From positions 335,762,793-335,824,792 of the forward strand of contig NC_081408.1 of NCBI RefSeq assembly GCF_030272615.1: DNA of 62,000 bases. The letters run 5' to 3'. The notes under the pieces are model-generated. The model was given only the letters and a program-made list of their open reading frames with translations. It had not been told where the DNA came from and made no database searches. The DNA is from Cryptomeria japonica. Taxonomy: Eukaryota > Streptophyta > Pinopsida > Cupressales > Cupressaceae. Of this stretch, positions 46,092-57,052 are shown piece after piece (positions within the stretch are counted from its first letter, which is position 1; every line of letters begins with the position of its first letter). Position numbers and translations under genes: made by a program.

Positions 46092-46655
46092 ATGACAGCA
46101 ATCAAGAGAATTTTCAAATACCTAAAAGGCACTAAAGATTATGGCTTAGTATATCAGAAAAGAAATGTTTTTTATTTAAAAGTTTATACTGATGCTGATT
46201 GGGTAGGCAATATTGATGACAAGAAAAGCACAAGTGGAGGAGCTTTCTTTATAGGAGAAAGACTAGTAAGTTGGCTTAGCAAAAAACAAGGATGTATTTC
46301 ACAGTCAACATCAGAAGCTTAATATGTTGCTGCAACATTGAATTGTACCAATATAGCATGGATCAAAAAATTGTTGGAAGGCATGAATGAGAAACTTACC
46401 AAGCCAGTAACTATATTCTATGATAATACTAGTGCCATTAACATTTCAAAGAATCATGTTATGCACTCTAAGACAAAGCACATCTCTATCAAGTATCATT
46501 ATCTTAGAGAAGAAGTCCAAGAAAAGAAAGTGGTGTTGGAATATGTTAGCTCAAAGGAACAAATAGCAGATATCTTCACCAAGACACTGCCAAGGGACAC
46601 TTTTGAGTATCTCAAAAGTTAGTTAGGGGTCCTACCCCTATCTTCTATTCACTGA
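46092..46655 (+). pseudogene. pol: I RNase H and Pol C-terminus
   Basis: FKYLKGTKDYGLVY, VYTDADWVGNIDDKKSTSGG (first Asp), STSEA then TAA where the catalytic Glu codon should be (46320), YDNTSAINISKN (Asp), KTKHISIKYHYLREEV, EQIADIFTKTLPRDTFEYL. A TAG at 46620, then LGVLPL to TGA 46653-46655. Confidence 0.92.
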
Positions 46656-46996
46656 CAGAGTTCGGTGAAAGCATCAATTCGATGACTCTATAGAATACCT
46701 TTTATGAGTTGATGCTGATTTACACACTTTAGGAGGTTTTTCTAAAGGTGTGCAGAAAACAAAATAGGGAATAGGAATTGAAGACAAAATGCTCTGACCG
46801 AGACTAAGTTGATACCTAATAGCAAGGGAATTACTTTACACAGGAAGAAAATGTATTAGTTTTATTTTTGGCATTGTTGTCAAATGGGGAGAAGAATAAT
46901 GACAGGGGGAGAGCATTTCAGCTTCTCACAGCAATCTGAATCTGAATCATTTAGGTCAAATCAATTGGTTTTTCCATCAATGCCAAAGGGGGAGAT
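46656..46996 (+). other. I 3' untranslated region and polypurine tract
   Basis: No gene; the open frame 46884-47105 is chance. Purine tracts GGGGAGAAG (46888), GGGGGAGAG (46905) and AAAGGGGGAGA (46985-46995). The last abuts the 3' LTR. Confidence 0.8.
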
Positions 46997-48488
46997 TGTT
47001 GGCATTATAACAGACAAGGGGAGATTGTTGGCATTCCAATTACAAAAAGAGATTGTTGGCATTTCATTAAGGATATTGAGAAGGTTGTTGATGATTATGG
47101 ATTAAGGATGTTTACTATCTTAACAATATTATTTTGTCATTGATGTCAAGAAATTGATTTTCTGATTCAGTATGTTGTTGCCATATCTTAAGAAGTATGT
47201 TTTGAAGAGAATTAAGATGTCAGTAAAAGACACAGAATGAATGTGATGAATAAGGGGAGGAATAAGTTATTCAATGGGCAACTATTACTGAGTTAGACAA
47301 TGATGAGATCATGATGTTTAGATTATTTTGATATCCTACATATGCTATTGTTTGTAAGGTTAATACTATACTATGTCACCAAGCAAAGAACCTAGTCGGT
47401 AAACCATAAGGAACCTAGTCGATAAACCCTAAGGTTATCACTATCGGTTAATGAAGGCGGAATGTGTACCGAGTGAAGTTTAGTATTTACTAAGTTGCAA
47501 CTAAGTAATAACAAAATACATTGGATGAATAAAAGCATTATTTAATGAAGGAAGCTAATGAGCTGGATATGATTAAATGTTTGATATGATGTGCATAAAG
47601 TTTGTTAAGGATCTATGGCAATGGAAGATCGACAGGAAGATCTACAACTCAGATTGAACTGCACTACCCTAACACAAGTTCCAAGAAATGTATGCAAGTT
47701 CCCAGGCATAGTAAAACATTTTAAGATCGAAGGATACTTTGAACTTGGTCAAGATTGAAGATCTGATAGCTATGATTGATCATGGGAAATGTGATCAAGG
47801 AGATTAAGCGGTTAACAAATTATTTATAAACAAGAAGTTATTGATGAACAATGTATGCGGGCAAGTGTAAGTACAGGGATGCTACATAGTGATTACCGAG
47901 CATAGAAGCTTGAAGACCTGTTTGAATAATAGAGTAAGGATCCCAGCAGAGGGACAAGATAAGTCCTAAGACTTGACAATATTGGGCAAATAAGAATCTT
48001 CTTTAGCATTTTAGATGCAAAGTTGTAGATATATTTTTACTGTTGTTTATTTTGTAAGTGACAAAAAATCTCTTAACCGAGTGGACTTAACAGTCTTATT
48101 TGTAAATCCTCTAGCAAGGTGACATTCTGATTGAGTGTTTGAAACCCTTTGACAAGGTCACTTCTAACAAAGTGAAGATCCTAACAGATCTGAGGGAAAT
48201 CCCTTAACTAGGTCACATCTAGCAATGTGTTTGTAATCTTTAACAGGATTTGCTTTTAACTGAGCATACTATAGAAGAGTATATTTCTTAGTGGGTCCGA
48301 AATCCCACAGTGGTTTTTCCCTATTTGGGTTTCCACATTAAATCTGGTGTTATATGTTTTGTGGTATTATCTGTTTATGAGTTTGCATGTTTTATAGTTT
48401 TTCTGATAAGGTTACCAAGGTTGAATCTGTTGAATATATTGAAGATTAAGTTTGTATGATTCACCTCACCCCTCTCATCTTATTAACA
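46997..48488 (+). repeat. 3' LTR of element I
   Basis: TGTTGGCATTAT to ATTAACA, 1492 bp, the same length as the 5' copy. The inner GAGATTGTTGGCATT repeats are at 47021 and 47049. Confidence 0.95.
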
Positions 48489-48493
48489 CCTCT
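48489..48493. repeat. Target-site duplication CCTCT (right of I)
   Basis: Second copy of CCTCT (see 40921-40925). Confidence 0.9.
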
Positions 48494-49599
48494 TCACCAA
48501 ATAACCTTCTCCTAGTCATCACACCTTTCCTTTTATCTCCAATGATCTGATCTTTAGAATGGTTTAGCTTTACATACCTGGGAGTCATTGAATTACCTTG
48601 ATTTGCTAACACATTTTGTTGTTCCTTTGTCACTATTTAATTTTCTAATGTTACCATAGTCATTGGTTCACTATTCTAAACTGATTCTTGCATTGCTAAT
48701 TTAGGTTTGATAAATTCATCTTTCAGTCCATAATCATAAGCTCTGATCTGATTACTATCATGCTCATCCACCTTGACATTTATGCTTTCCATTATCCTAT
48801 TCAAATTTTTTTTATAACATCTATATGCTTTTCTCTTATTAGAATAACCCAAAAATATTCCTTCATCACTTCTAGGATCAAACTTTCCTAATGCATCATC
48901 TCTTCTAATGTAACATTTGCTTCCAAAAATTCTGAAATATTTGACAGGAGTATGAAAAAACCATAATTCATAAGGAGTCTTATTGATATCGCCTTTTACT
49001 CTTTTGAAAGTGTATACAATGGTATTAATAGCCTCTCTCTAATAGGTATCAGTTAATTTAGCTTTAGTCATCATAGTCCTTGTTGCATCCAAGATTGTTA
49101 TGTTCTTCCTTTCCACCAATCCATTCTATTATGGAGTTGTAGGTGCATAAAGTTGTCTCCTAATACCATTCCTCTCACAAAAGTTGCTGAACTCACTCGA
49201 TATAAACTCACCACCATGATATGATCTCAATCATTTTATCTTCAGTCCTATCCCAGTCTCAATCGTAGCCTTAAATATTTTGAATTTCTCAAAAGCTTCA
49301 TATTTCTCCTTCAAAAATGCCATCCACATCATTCTAGAATAGTCATCAATAAGTAACATAAAATATCTATCAACTTGAAAAAATTTAGTCCTTTTTGGTC
49401 CACACAACTCAGTATGAATAAGATCAAGAATTTCATTAGATTTATCATGTATACTTCTAAAAGAAGTTCTAACTTTCTTACCCATTTGACATTCTCTACA
49501 TACTGGATTATGAGGTTTAACAATTTTAGGAAAATCTTTGATAGTCGATATTGAACTGATCTTCAGTATACAATCAAAATTTACATGACACATCCTCTT
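48494..49599 (-). pseudogene. pol: H integrase and linker
   Basis: - strand: MCHVNFDCILKISS, VCRECQMGKKVRTSF, IHTELCG (first catalytic Asp is Glu), MLLIDDYSRMMW, EAFEKFKIFKATIE, then in other frames SRGGEFISSEF, WIGGKE-type and the GSKCYIRRD and GIFLGYS blocks, and the linker to the RT. It begins inside the zinc finger because the upstream part is cut by G at about 49600. Confidence 0.85.
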
Positions 49600-50826
49600 A
49601 TTAATAGACAGTTCAAATAACTAGAAGACAACTGAGAGGGGGGGCATGAATTAGTTGTCACAGATTACTAGAACATTTAGCAATTAAAACTTTAATACCG
49701 AAATGCTTAAACCAAATACTAGAATATCAGTTAAACCAATTAAGAATAGACAATAATCAGAAAATAAATACCATCCACATGACACCAAGATTTATACGTG
49801 GAAAACTCGGTAAAGGGAAAAGCCATGGTGGGAAGCCTACCCATAGTCAAATAATACTTCTGCAGCAAGTATGTGATTACAATTGAGGGGTCTACACTTT
49901 CAGGATGGCCAACATCCTAGGGCATACTGCTTATCACAAGAGGAGACTCACTAACTACATAGAAATCCAAACTACAATCCAAAAGAATGAATGAATTGCA
50001 AAGATAACATCTCCTATGCCTGAGTACAGTTTCGATTAAGTTCAAAACTAAAGGACTAAATCCTCTTATATAAAACCAATTTGATCACCAATGATCAACC
50101 AAATCTACTGCTTGAATGATATTACATTATTCGCACATTACATATCCATATCCCATTCCTTGACCTTATACCTATGATGATCTACAATGAGATCTTACAT
50201 CATATATATATAGACCCTCGACCATAAATGATTAGGTCGAACTCCAGACAATAAACCAATTACATAATTACAAAACATGTCAGCCTTAGACCAAACAAAT
50301 AATATCCAACACATAAGACATCCTGAAAACACATCGAGAGGTCCAATCAACACGTTACATTAAGTCTATCCATAACCTAGATCAACCGAGACCCAATATA
50401 AGTTCACACATGCTAAGGCAATGATATTGATCCACCAAGTCTCGAAGATGATCATCAGCAACATCCTAAATCTCCACTAGAAGCTACACCAACACCATTT
50501 ATGCAATTCATCAAAGACCTTCATCAAAATCTCTGTCGGTGAAACCCTCACCAAAACTGCAAGCCAAGATACCAAGCAAACAAGATAGCATCTGATCACC
50601 AAACCAAAAAAAAAATGACTTAGCATGAACATGAGTATCATGAATAAGCCAATTCCATAACCAAACCATATTGGAGCCTACCAGATCATGCCAGATCCAA
50701 ACTAACCAGAAATTACTCAACCTACCAGGACCAGAAGGGTGATGGTAAAGCATCCAAATAGCTAGTGTTGACATCAATGACAAAACATCAATGCAACACA
50801 TAATCAATTCCTCCAAATGGAAAACA
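49600..50826 (-). repeat. 3' LTR of element G
   Basis: Inverted match to 10840-12057: TAGACAGTTCAAATAAC, GACAACTGAGAGGGGGGG, ACGTGGAAAACTCGG module near 49797, TATA-like tract at 50201-50213, end GGAAAACA. The left TG is mutated, so the start is approximate. Confidence 0.87.
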
Positions 50827-51090
50827 ATCTCCCCCTTTGGCATTGATGGCAACACTAGATGTGAAAAACATCTAGGTACCAAGAAATGCCAAACAAGTAT
50901 CCCCCAATGGAAGACAACCAACAATCTCCCACATAAAGATATAGCAATGAAGTTCTTAAACAAAGACCAAACTCTCCCTATGAATGATACCTTTGTAAAT
51001 CTCTGAACTACACATATATCTCTCCCCCTAATGTATACAACTCCTTAAATTTTTCTTTTCCAAGTCAATGCCAAAAATATGCCAAAAATA
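50827..51090 (-). other. G 3' untranslated region and polypurine tract
   Basis: ATCTCCCCCTTTGG next to the LTR is the reversed polypurine tract; further CCCCC tracts at about 50900 and 51024. No gene. Confidence 0.7.
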
Positions 51091-51762
51091 TCAAAGCAAA
51101 AACATAAACCGCTGAATCACAAAGATAAATTTTTGCCCTGAGTAGTAGAATCCCCACATTAGTGCCAGAATGAAAATATCTCTTATAATACATACTAAAC
51201 TAATGCAAAAAAGAATCAATTCATTCTTTGTCGGAGGGGTAGAAACCCCTAACTTGTCTCTCATGAGGTACTCAAATGGTTCTTTAGGCAAAGGTTTAAT
51301 AAGAATATATGCAATATGCTCTTTAGTGTTCACATAAACCAATATGACCTCATTTGCTTCCACCTTTTCCTTCAAAATGTTGTACTTGATAGATATGTGC
51401 TTTGTCTTAGAATGAAATACTAGATTCTTTGATATATCAATAGCAGTAGAGTTATCACAAGGAATAACTAACGGTCCATCACAATCCACCTTTATATCCT
51501 TCAAAATTTGCTTCTTTTTGATCCATGAAACCAACTTCTTTCCAAGAAAGAAAGCTCCATCGAAAGTACTTTTCTAGTCATCAACATCTCCAACCCAATC
51601 AGCATATGTAGATGCACATAATGTAAAGTCATCATTTTTAGGGTACCATAAACCATATTCAGTTGTTCCCTATAAATACTTGAAAATCCTCTTCACCACA
51701 CTCACATGATTTTCTCTAGGATCACTCTAAAATCTTGATACAATACAAACAACATTCATTAA
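51091..51762 (-). pseudogene. pol: G RNase H and Pol C-terminus
   Basis: - strand: ILKDIKVDCDGPLVIPCDNS, TAIDISKNLVFHSKTKH, YNILKEKVEANEVILVYVN, then EHIAYILIKPLPKEPFEYLM and a conserved LGVSTPP end near 51210. Before this, VSWIKKKQ directly joins ILKDIKV, so the STAEAEYV block is deleted. Farther up are GAFFLGKKL and remnants of TDADW and QSDPRENHV. Cut at 51762. Confidence 0.85.
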
Positions 51763-52328
51763 TGTCATGCCCAAAATTTATGGCAAGAACGGGATAATTT
51801 TTTTTTTTTATTAAAATATGACAACTTAAAACATTAAATTAGCAAAGAAATGCTCTAACATGTTTTGTCTTAACTATGTTTAGAGTTAACTCTACCTACT
51901 AACTCAAGTAAGTAAAAATAAATTAAATGCGGAATATTAAAAGAATAGTCTTATTGTCTCATCGATTTTAATCAATAAATTGATTTAATTAACTAATTAA
52001 CGCAGATAAAATTAATCGACAAAGGCCATTAATTAATTTAGAACTAATTAAAATAGTCCCAGCATATAACTTATGAGTGCCTATATCAACTAAAGGGTCG
52101 ATTAAATTTGTAATGTATATTTTCCTATAAAGTTTAATCATGTCAAAATAACTTACCCTATTTGTCATAATATTACTAAAGGGATTAAACTTCATAGTAT
52201 TTTAAAATTAAACATTTTATTCTCTTCTTTAAATAAATCCATATGTTTATAAAAACATATATATACATTATAACTCAAAATAAATTATTTAATCTAAAAG
52301 CTTTCCTTTCTATTCATGTTTTCAAACT

Positions 52329-52449
<121 letters not shown>

Positions 52450-52589
52450 TCATACATATAAATTTATATATTTATCTAAAATAATAAACCTCACATCTTT
52501 ATTAAAAAACTCATGCAAACCCTAACTAAGGGTATTTATTATATAATACCCTACATTATTTTGAAATTTCATTGTTATTTCATTCTACC

Positions 52590-52608
52590 CTAGCCCTACC
52601 CGGGCTAG
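52590..52608. repeat. Perfect 7-bp hairpin followed by a T run
   Basis: CTAGCCC, loop TACCC, GGGCTAG, then a long T run from about 52611. Shape only; no function assigned. Confidence 0.6.
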
Positions 52609-52736
52609 ATTTTTTTTTTTTTTTATTGTTTCATTTAGGGTATTTTGCAGGGGCCGAATGGGCAACAATGGCAGAGGCGATTTTATTTTCATAGGGGGTG
52701 GAGGTTATGATGGCGGCAAGCGGCGACCCTGGGGCA

Positions 52737-52975
52737 CCGCTCACTATGGACTTCCACAGTGGTGGCGACCACTATGGCCACCCACAGTGGCGGCGCTTGG
52801 GTCGTCCACTGTGGGAAGCCATAGTGGCGGCGTCACTATGGACACCCACAGTGGCGGCCCTTGGGCCGTCCACTGTGGAACACCACAGTGGCGGCTCTCG
52901 ACCACGCCGTCCACTGTGCTAAGCATAGTGGTTCGACCCTTCTGCCAACCACTGTGCTTAGCACAGTGGCTCAGT
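52737..52975. repeat. GC-rich cluster of short inverted repeats
   Basis: About a dozen copies of CCAC-A/T-G/A-TGG type 9-mers in both orientations (e.g. CCACAGTGG at 52754, 52782, 52846, 52883; CCACTGTGG at 52806, 52870). It ends in a perfect 9-bp stem with a 3-base loop (CCACTGTGC TTA GCACAGTGG, 52949-52969). Much more GC-rich than its surroundings. Confidence 0.85.
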
Positions 52976-53071
52976 AGAAACCTAAACCCCTCTTTTATTT
53001 TGTTTAACTAGATTGAGCAAAGAGACAAAACTGATTCCGAACTTGATTGAACAAGAATTGATTGAGCAAAG

Positions 53072-54127
53072 TGTAGACACCCCAAAATGTCTCATTGATC
53101 ATTTACTAATTATTCCTCTAATTGATTAAATAATTCTATAATTATTTAATTAAGTTAATTAATCTTATTCTTCTAATTTCATATTTCTTCATAATCTTAC
53201 TAATCATTTTATTTCTTATTTTTTTATCATTTAATCATTTAAACCATTTTCTAATGTTAATTAAATATTTATTATTTAATTAATTCTAATTAATTCCCTA
53301 ATTTAAATGAACTTTATTATTTAAATAAATTCTATTTTCAATTTCTATCTCTAATCAATTAATCATTCAACCCTTTTCTAAAAATTAATTAAATATTTAT
53401 TATTTAATTAATTATGATTTAATCCTTTAATTTAAATAATCTTTATTATTTAATTAAAGTCCATTTCTAAATAATTAAATAGTTTCTTTAAATTATTTAA
53501 TTAACTAATTAATTCTTCAATTCCAAATCCCCAAATTCTAATTTCATTTAATTTCTAATTTCTTTCAATTTCAATTACATGTGCATGATTTCAAAAATCA
53601 AATTGAAAAACAAAGTCAACTTCTAAATATATTCAAATACTAAATTGAATTTAAAATAAATTCAATTGTTTGAATTAAATCTCATGCAAAGATTAAATTG
53701 AAAATCTAAGTCAAAGTGCAAGCAAATGCTAAATTAATTAATTCAATCAATCAATTAATTAAATAATTTATCTCTCGAATCTCTATTTTCATCTTTTAGT
53801 TAGCTTTTTCTAAATGAAGCTTTCTTTGTCATCTTCTTAATTTCCTCCAATCATCCTTTTTCTTCCTTCAATTGGTTTTTTCTCAATCAGTTGACTTATT
53901 TAATCTATTCAGTTTCACCTCCAAATCAGCAATTCAACTATCAATCTTCATGTGAGCTCATTGTCATGAAATAGGGGGTTTTGATTGAATTACTTTATAA
54001 TTCCTATTTTGATTTGATTGTGTTATTTCATTGTCTATTTGTTTGAATTCTTTGATTAGATAAGGATTCATGATTTCCCTTTGAATTCTAATTGATTCTT
54101 TAGAGATGAATTCTTTTACATGCGACA
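53072..54127 (+). repeat. Y 5' LTR (candidate)
   Basis: Very AT-rich, full of TTAATTAA-type words (TTTATTATTTAATTAATT recurring at about 53260, 53390 and 53440). No second copy in the window to confirm it. Confidence 0.6.
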
Positions 54128-54130
54128 TTT

Positions 54131-54143
54131 TGGTGAACCCGAC
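54131..54143 (+). promoter_or_regulatory. Candidate primer binding site of Y
   Basis: TGGTGAACCCGAC begins with TGG, as a complement of a tRNA CCA end must, a few bases after the LTR. It is not the iMet type; I cannot name the tRNA with certainty. Confidence 0.5.
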
Positions 54144-54254
54144 ATGAACAACAACTAATTAACCTTCTTTGTTTTCTGTATTATTTTTGCAGATCGTATG
54201 GATTTATTCCTTTTTGCAGGTTTTACATAGATTTAAAAAGAAAATCTCTTCGTC

Positions 54255-54417
54255 ATGCATTTGCGGTTGCATCATTATGCAATCGCATAGTCAGAACTAT
54301 GCAATCAACCTTTCGAGATCACGCAATCGACCTTTTAGGGTCACACAATTGACCTTTCAGGATCATGCAATCGATCTCTCAGAATCACGCATTCACTCTG
54401 AGATTATTACACACTCG
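54255..54417. repeat. 22-bp tandem repeats, array 1
   Basis: Seven or so imperfect 22-bp units (54255, 54277, 54299, 54321, 54343, 54365, 54387), clearest form ACGCAATCGACCTTTTAGGG plus two bases. Confidence 0.85.
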
Positions 54418-54547
54418 TTAGGAAAATTATTGTTCTGTTATTTTTATTCTTATTTCCTTTCTGTTCTCTGATCTATGTAATTCTGCATGAAATTGAGTAA
54501 ATATGGAAACAAATTATTTTTATTGCATGTTTTTGTTATAATAGTTT

Positions 54548-54784
54548 ATGACACGTAAGGTACAATTCAGGATTTTAGGTACCAGAAGGACAAAGGAGCA
54601 AAAAAGACAGGTCAGATGTTATCAGAGAATTCTCAAAGCAGAAAAGCAGATACAAGATTTGGAAGACCAGCTAGCCATTGACAGATACAATACCTTAGTT
54701 CTCTCGTATCGAGTGAAATATGATTTGGTTAACATTGAATGGATGATGAGAGATCTAGCCATAGCCTCACAATCTGTTTTGTAG
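54548..54784 (+). CDS. Small ORF of unknown function in Y leader
   Basis: 78 codons from ATG 54548 to TAG, placed between the two 22-bp repeat arrays. Basic first half (RRTKEQKRQVRCYQRILK), then a heptad-like LEDQLAIDRYN and hydrophobic C-terminus. It could be the start of a Gag-like protein of Y or chance; no known domain recognised. Its being open among stop-rich sequence is the only support. Confidence 0.3.
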   Translation: MTRKVQFRILGTRRTKEQKRQVRCYQRILKAEKQIQDLEDQLAIDRYNTLVLSYRVKYDLVNIEWMMRDLAIASQSVL

Positions 54785-54838
54785 GTTTTTGATCAAATTT
54801 AGCTTCATTTTTTTTTTTGTGTTATCTGCCTGTGTGAC

Positions 54839-54960
54839 ATGCAATCGCCTTGTTATCATCACACAATTGACCTATTAGGATCATGCAGTTACCCTGTTAG
54901 AATCATGCAATCGATCTGACAGAATTACACAATCGTGCAGGTATCATCACACATTCGTTT
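54839..54960. repeat. 22-bp tandem repeats, array 2
   Basis: Five to six units of the same 22-bp family (54839, 54861, 54883, 54905, 54927, 54949), e.g. ATGCAATCGATCTGACAGAA plus two bases. Confidence 0.85.
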
Positions 54961-55215
54961 CTGTTAATTTTGAGTTCTCTATTTTGTGTTGATTTAATTT
55001 TACTACTAATCATTTGTTTGTAGCCTATGGTGAATTTACAGAAAGGATCGGATTAGTATTAGATTAATTGCACTCATGCTCTCACACTTCATGTTTTGGT
55101 GCTTAAAATCAACATTGGTCAAAATTGGCATGCATGTATAACACTTCAATTTGGGCTTAAAATCAACAATAGTTAAAATTGACATGCATGCCTTCACATT
55201 TCATTTTGGTGTTTA

Positions 55216-55272
<57 letters not shown>

Positions 55273-56001
55273 ATATATATGTATATATATTTAGGTTTAA
55301 ATTTATATATATATATTAAACAATAAGTTTATTTTTGTATACTTTTAGAATGATTTCCTTTTCTCTTAAATATAGGCATGCATATATATATATATATATA
55401 TTTAAATATAAATATATGTTGTAACTAGGGCATAAATTTTCTATGCAATAAATATACAGGTATTTTTATTCTGAATCTCATTTAACAGATTAGATGCTTT
55501 CTTCAGATATAAATCATTGTATTTATTCTCTCTTATCAAAATCCTAGTTGCTAGAAGAAATAGATAGGTTATTTAAATATTGATTTACTTTCAGCAAAAA
55601 TAAAGTAAAAAGCAGAATTAAATCACTTAGAACCGCAACTCTATAATTTTTAATTATTTCATTTAATCTGTTTAATTGTAGATTTTATTTTCTGTACATA
55701 AACAAATGACAGTATTTAATAATTCTAACAACAACTATATAAATGACCAAATTTAATAAATTTAATAGCAACGAGATAAATCTAGATTTTATTAAAATAA
55801 AACTTTAGAAATGACTATAATAAATTTTGATCTTCATTTTCTGCAATAAACAAAATGACAAATTTAAATAAAACTAAATATGGCATTTCCATGTATAGAT
55901 CTAATTTTTAGATTTTATTTATTTCCCAACCTACTACATGCATGTAGATCTATTCCATTTCTTTTCTAATATTTTGATTTTAAATGCATAAAGGGAATGA
56001 A
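54961..56001 (+). other. Y leader, AT-rich, no gene seen
   Basis: Contains TA repeats (55220-55267 and 55384-55401) and a ~70-bp imperfect direct repeat around AAAATTGGCATGCATG/AAAATTGACATGCATG (about 55124 and 55177). No ORF with a motif. Confidence 0.5.
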
Positions 56002-57052
56002 TGTAGGTCCCGGAGACAACTGAGAGGGGGGGGGGGGGTGGTGTGAATCAGTTCTCAAATAAATTCAAACCAAAATCTTATTAACCAACTTAATGCTTAA
56101 TACCGGTAAGACAGTTAAGTATGCCGGTAAACAATGTTAACAAAAAATTGCTATACCGGTAAGAATTAATGCATGAAACATAAGCACAAAGTCATCCACA
56201 ACACATGACACCAATATTTGTACGTGGAAACCCTATAAGGGGAAAAACCATGGTGGGAAACCTTACCCACAATCAGATGATACTACTACAGATAGTAAGT
56301 GTACAAAGAGGGGTCTGCACATGCAGAAAGGCCAACAGCCTAGAGCTCACTACTCAATCACAAATGGGAGTCACACTGACTATAGTTGGATGGTTAAATC
56401 TAATGAGAATGTATTGCACAAAATAGCATCTTCATATGCTAGATTCAGTACTAGTGTAATGCTAATATGCTTCTACAAAAACCTAACTTCACCTTCAAAT
56501 GATGTCTTCGTGTATATTCCTGCTTGATCTCGCATATACCCTTTCTTAAATCTTTTTCGCATTCCACATTTGATCTTACAAATAAGATCTTACATTTATA
56601 CCATACCCTAAGACCAATTTTAGTAGGTCGGCTCTACAAGATATTACAATAAAAATATTTTACAAATAATACAATATCCAATGCAATAACCGATTGAACA
56701 TGTCAGCTTGATGCATTTACAACAATAATAAATCATCTTCATAATGTGCCATGCTGATCTGGAAAAGATAAGCCTGCCGGTGTAACCCTAGATAACCCAG
56801 ACCTATTTGCTGGTAAAAGAAAATATGCAAATAAGAATATACCAATGATTATTACTTCAAAGTAAAGTGTCCACATGATATCTTCAACATTACCAAGTGT
56901 CTTCCATGTCATTTCAGGTACCAGTGAACATTATATCCTACCGGTTAACCATATACCAGTGACTGTTTGCTGGTGAATGTTGCTGGATCTCTAAAGTAGG
57001 TGTATTTAGCAGGTGTTGACATCAATGACAAAACCATACCAAAATACCAACA
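56002..57052 (-). repeat. 3' LTR of element J
   Basis: 1051 bp, TGTAGGTCCCGG to ATACCAACA. It has a 12-G run (56027 on) longer than in the other LTR, ACGTGGAAACCCTATAAGGG and CCATGGTGGGAAACC (56222-56262), and TATAAAT on the - strand at 56594-56600. Confidence 0.95.
56594..56600 (-). promoter_or_regulatory. TATA-like box in J LTR
   Basis: TATAAAT on the - strand, followed downstream by GTAAGATCTTATTTG, the same context as the E LTR TATA block. Confidence 0.5.

Larger units (their letters stand above)
40926..48488 (+). mobile_element. Element I: young Ty1/copia retrotransposon inserted in H
   Basis: 7563 bp, two LTRs of exactly equal length (1492 bp) differing at scattered positions, CCTCT duplications, consensus primer site (42420-42431) and polypurine tract. 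Gag-Pol runs 42482-46655 with one frameshift and about a dozen stops, so it is the most complete + strand element of the window. Confidence 0.96.
37816..49599 (-). mobile_element. Element H: Ty1/copia retrotransposon, split by element I
   Basis: 3' LTR on the left (37816 to about 39050), polypurine tract, RNase H and RT on the - strand to 40925. Element I (40926-48488) follows, then H integrase from 48494 to about 49599, where the G LTR begins. H gag, primer site and 5' LTR are not in the window; they may lie beyond G, Y and J. GAATT (37811-37815) is its left flank. Confidence 0.83.
49600..51762 (-). mobile_element. Element G: 3' end of a copia retrotransposon of the E family
   Basis: LTR (49600-50826), polypurine tract (50829-50840 reversed), then the RNase H end of Pol to 51762, where the unrelated X sequence begins. 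The LTR is an inverted relative of the E LTRs. The rest of G is missing or lies beyond the window. It was inserted in the H integrase. Confidence 0.85.
53072..56001 (+). mobile_element. Element Y: 5' end of a probable gypsy-type LTR element
   Basis: A 1056-bp LTR-like unit from TGTAGACACCCCAAAATG to CATGCGACA (53072-54127) is followed by a primer-like TGGTGAACCCGAC (54131) and a leader with 22-bp repeats and a short ORF. TGTAGACACCC starts are common among plant gypsy LTRs. No gag or pol is reached before J interrupts at 56001, so the assignment rests on the LTR ends and primer site only. Confidence 0.6.

Noticed and set aside
50511-50963. 150-codon - strand frame
   Set aside because: Spans the G LTR and its boundary; no domain, LTR sequence.
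52590-52625. Hairpin plus T run considered as a transcription terminator
   Set aside because: Rho-independent terminators are bacterial; no transcription unit here and no chloroplast-like gene context.
52658-53011. 117-codon Gly/Trp/Pro-rich open frame
   Set aside because: It is a by-product of the GC-rich hairpin repeats; overlapping frames on both strands are also open.
54255-54960. 22-bp repeat arrays considered as a CRISPR array
   Set aside because: The units are contiguous with no spacers, imperfect, and in plant repeat DNA.
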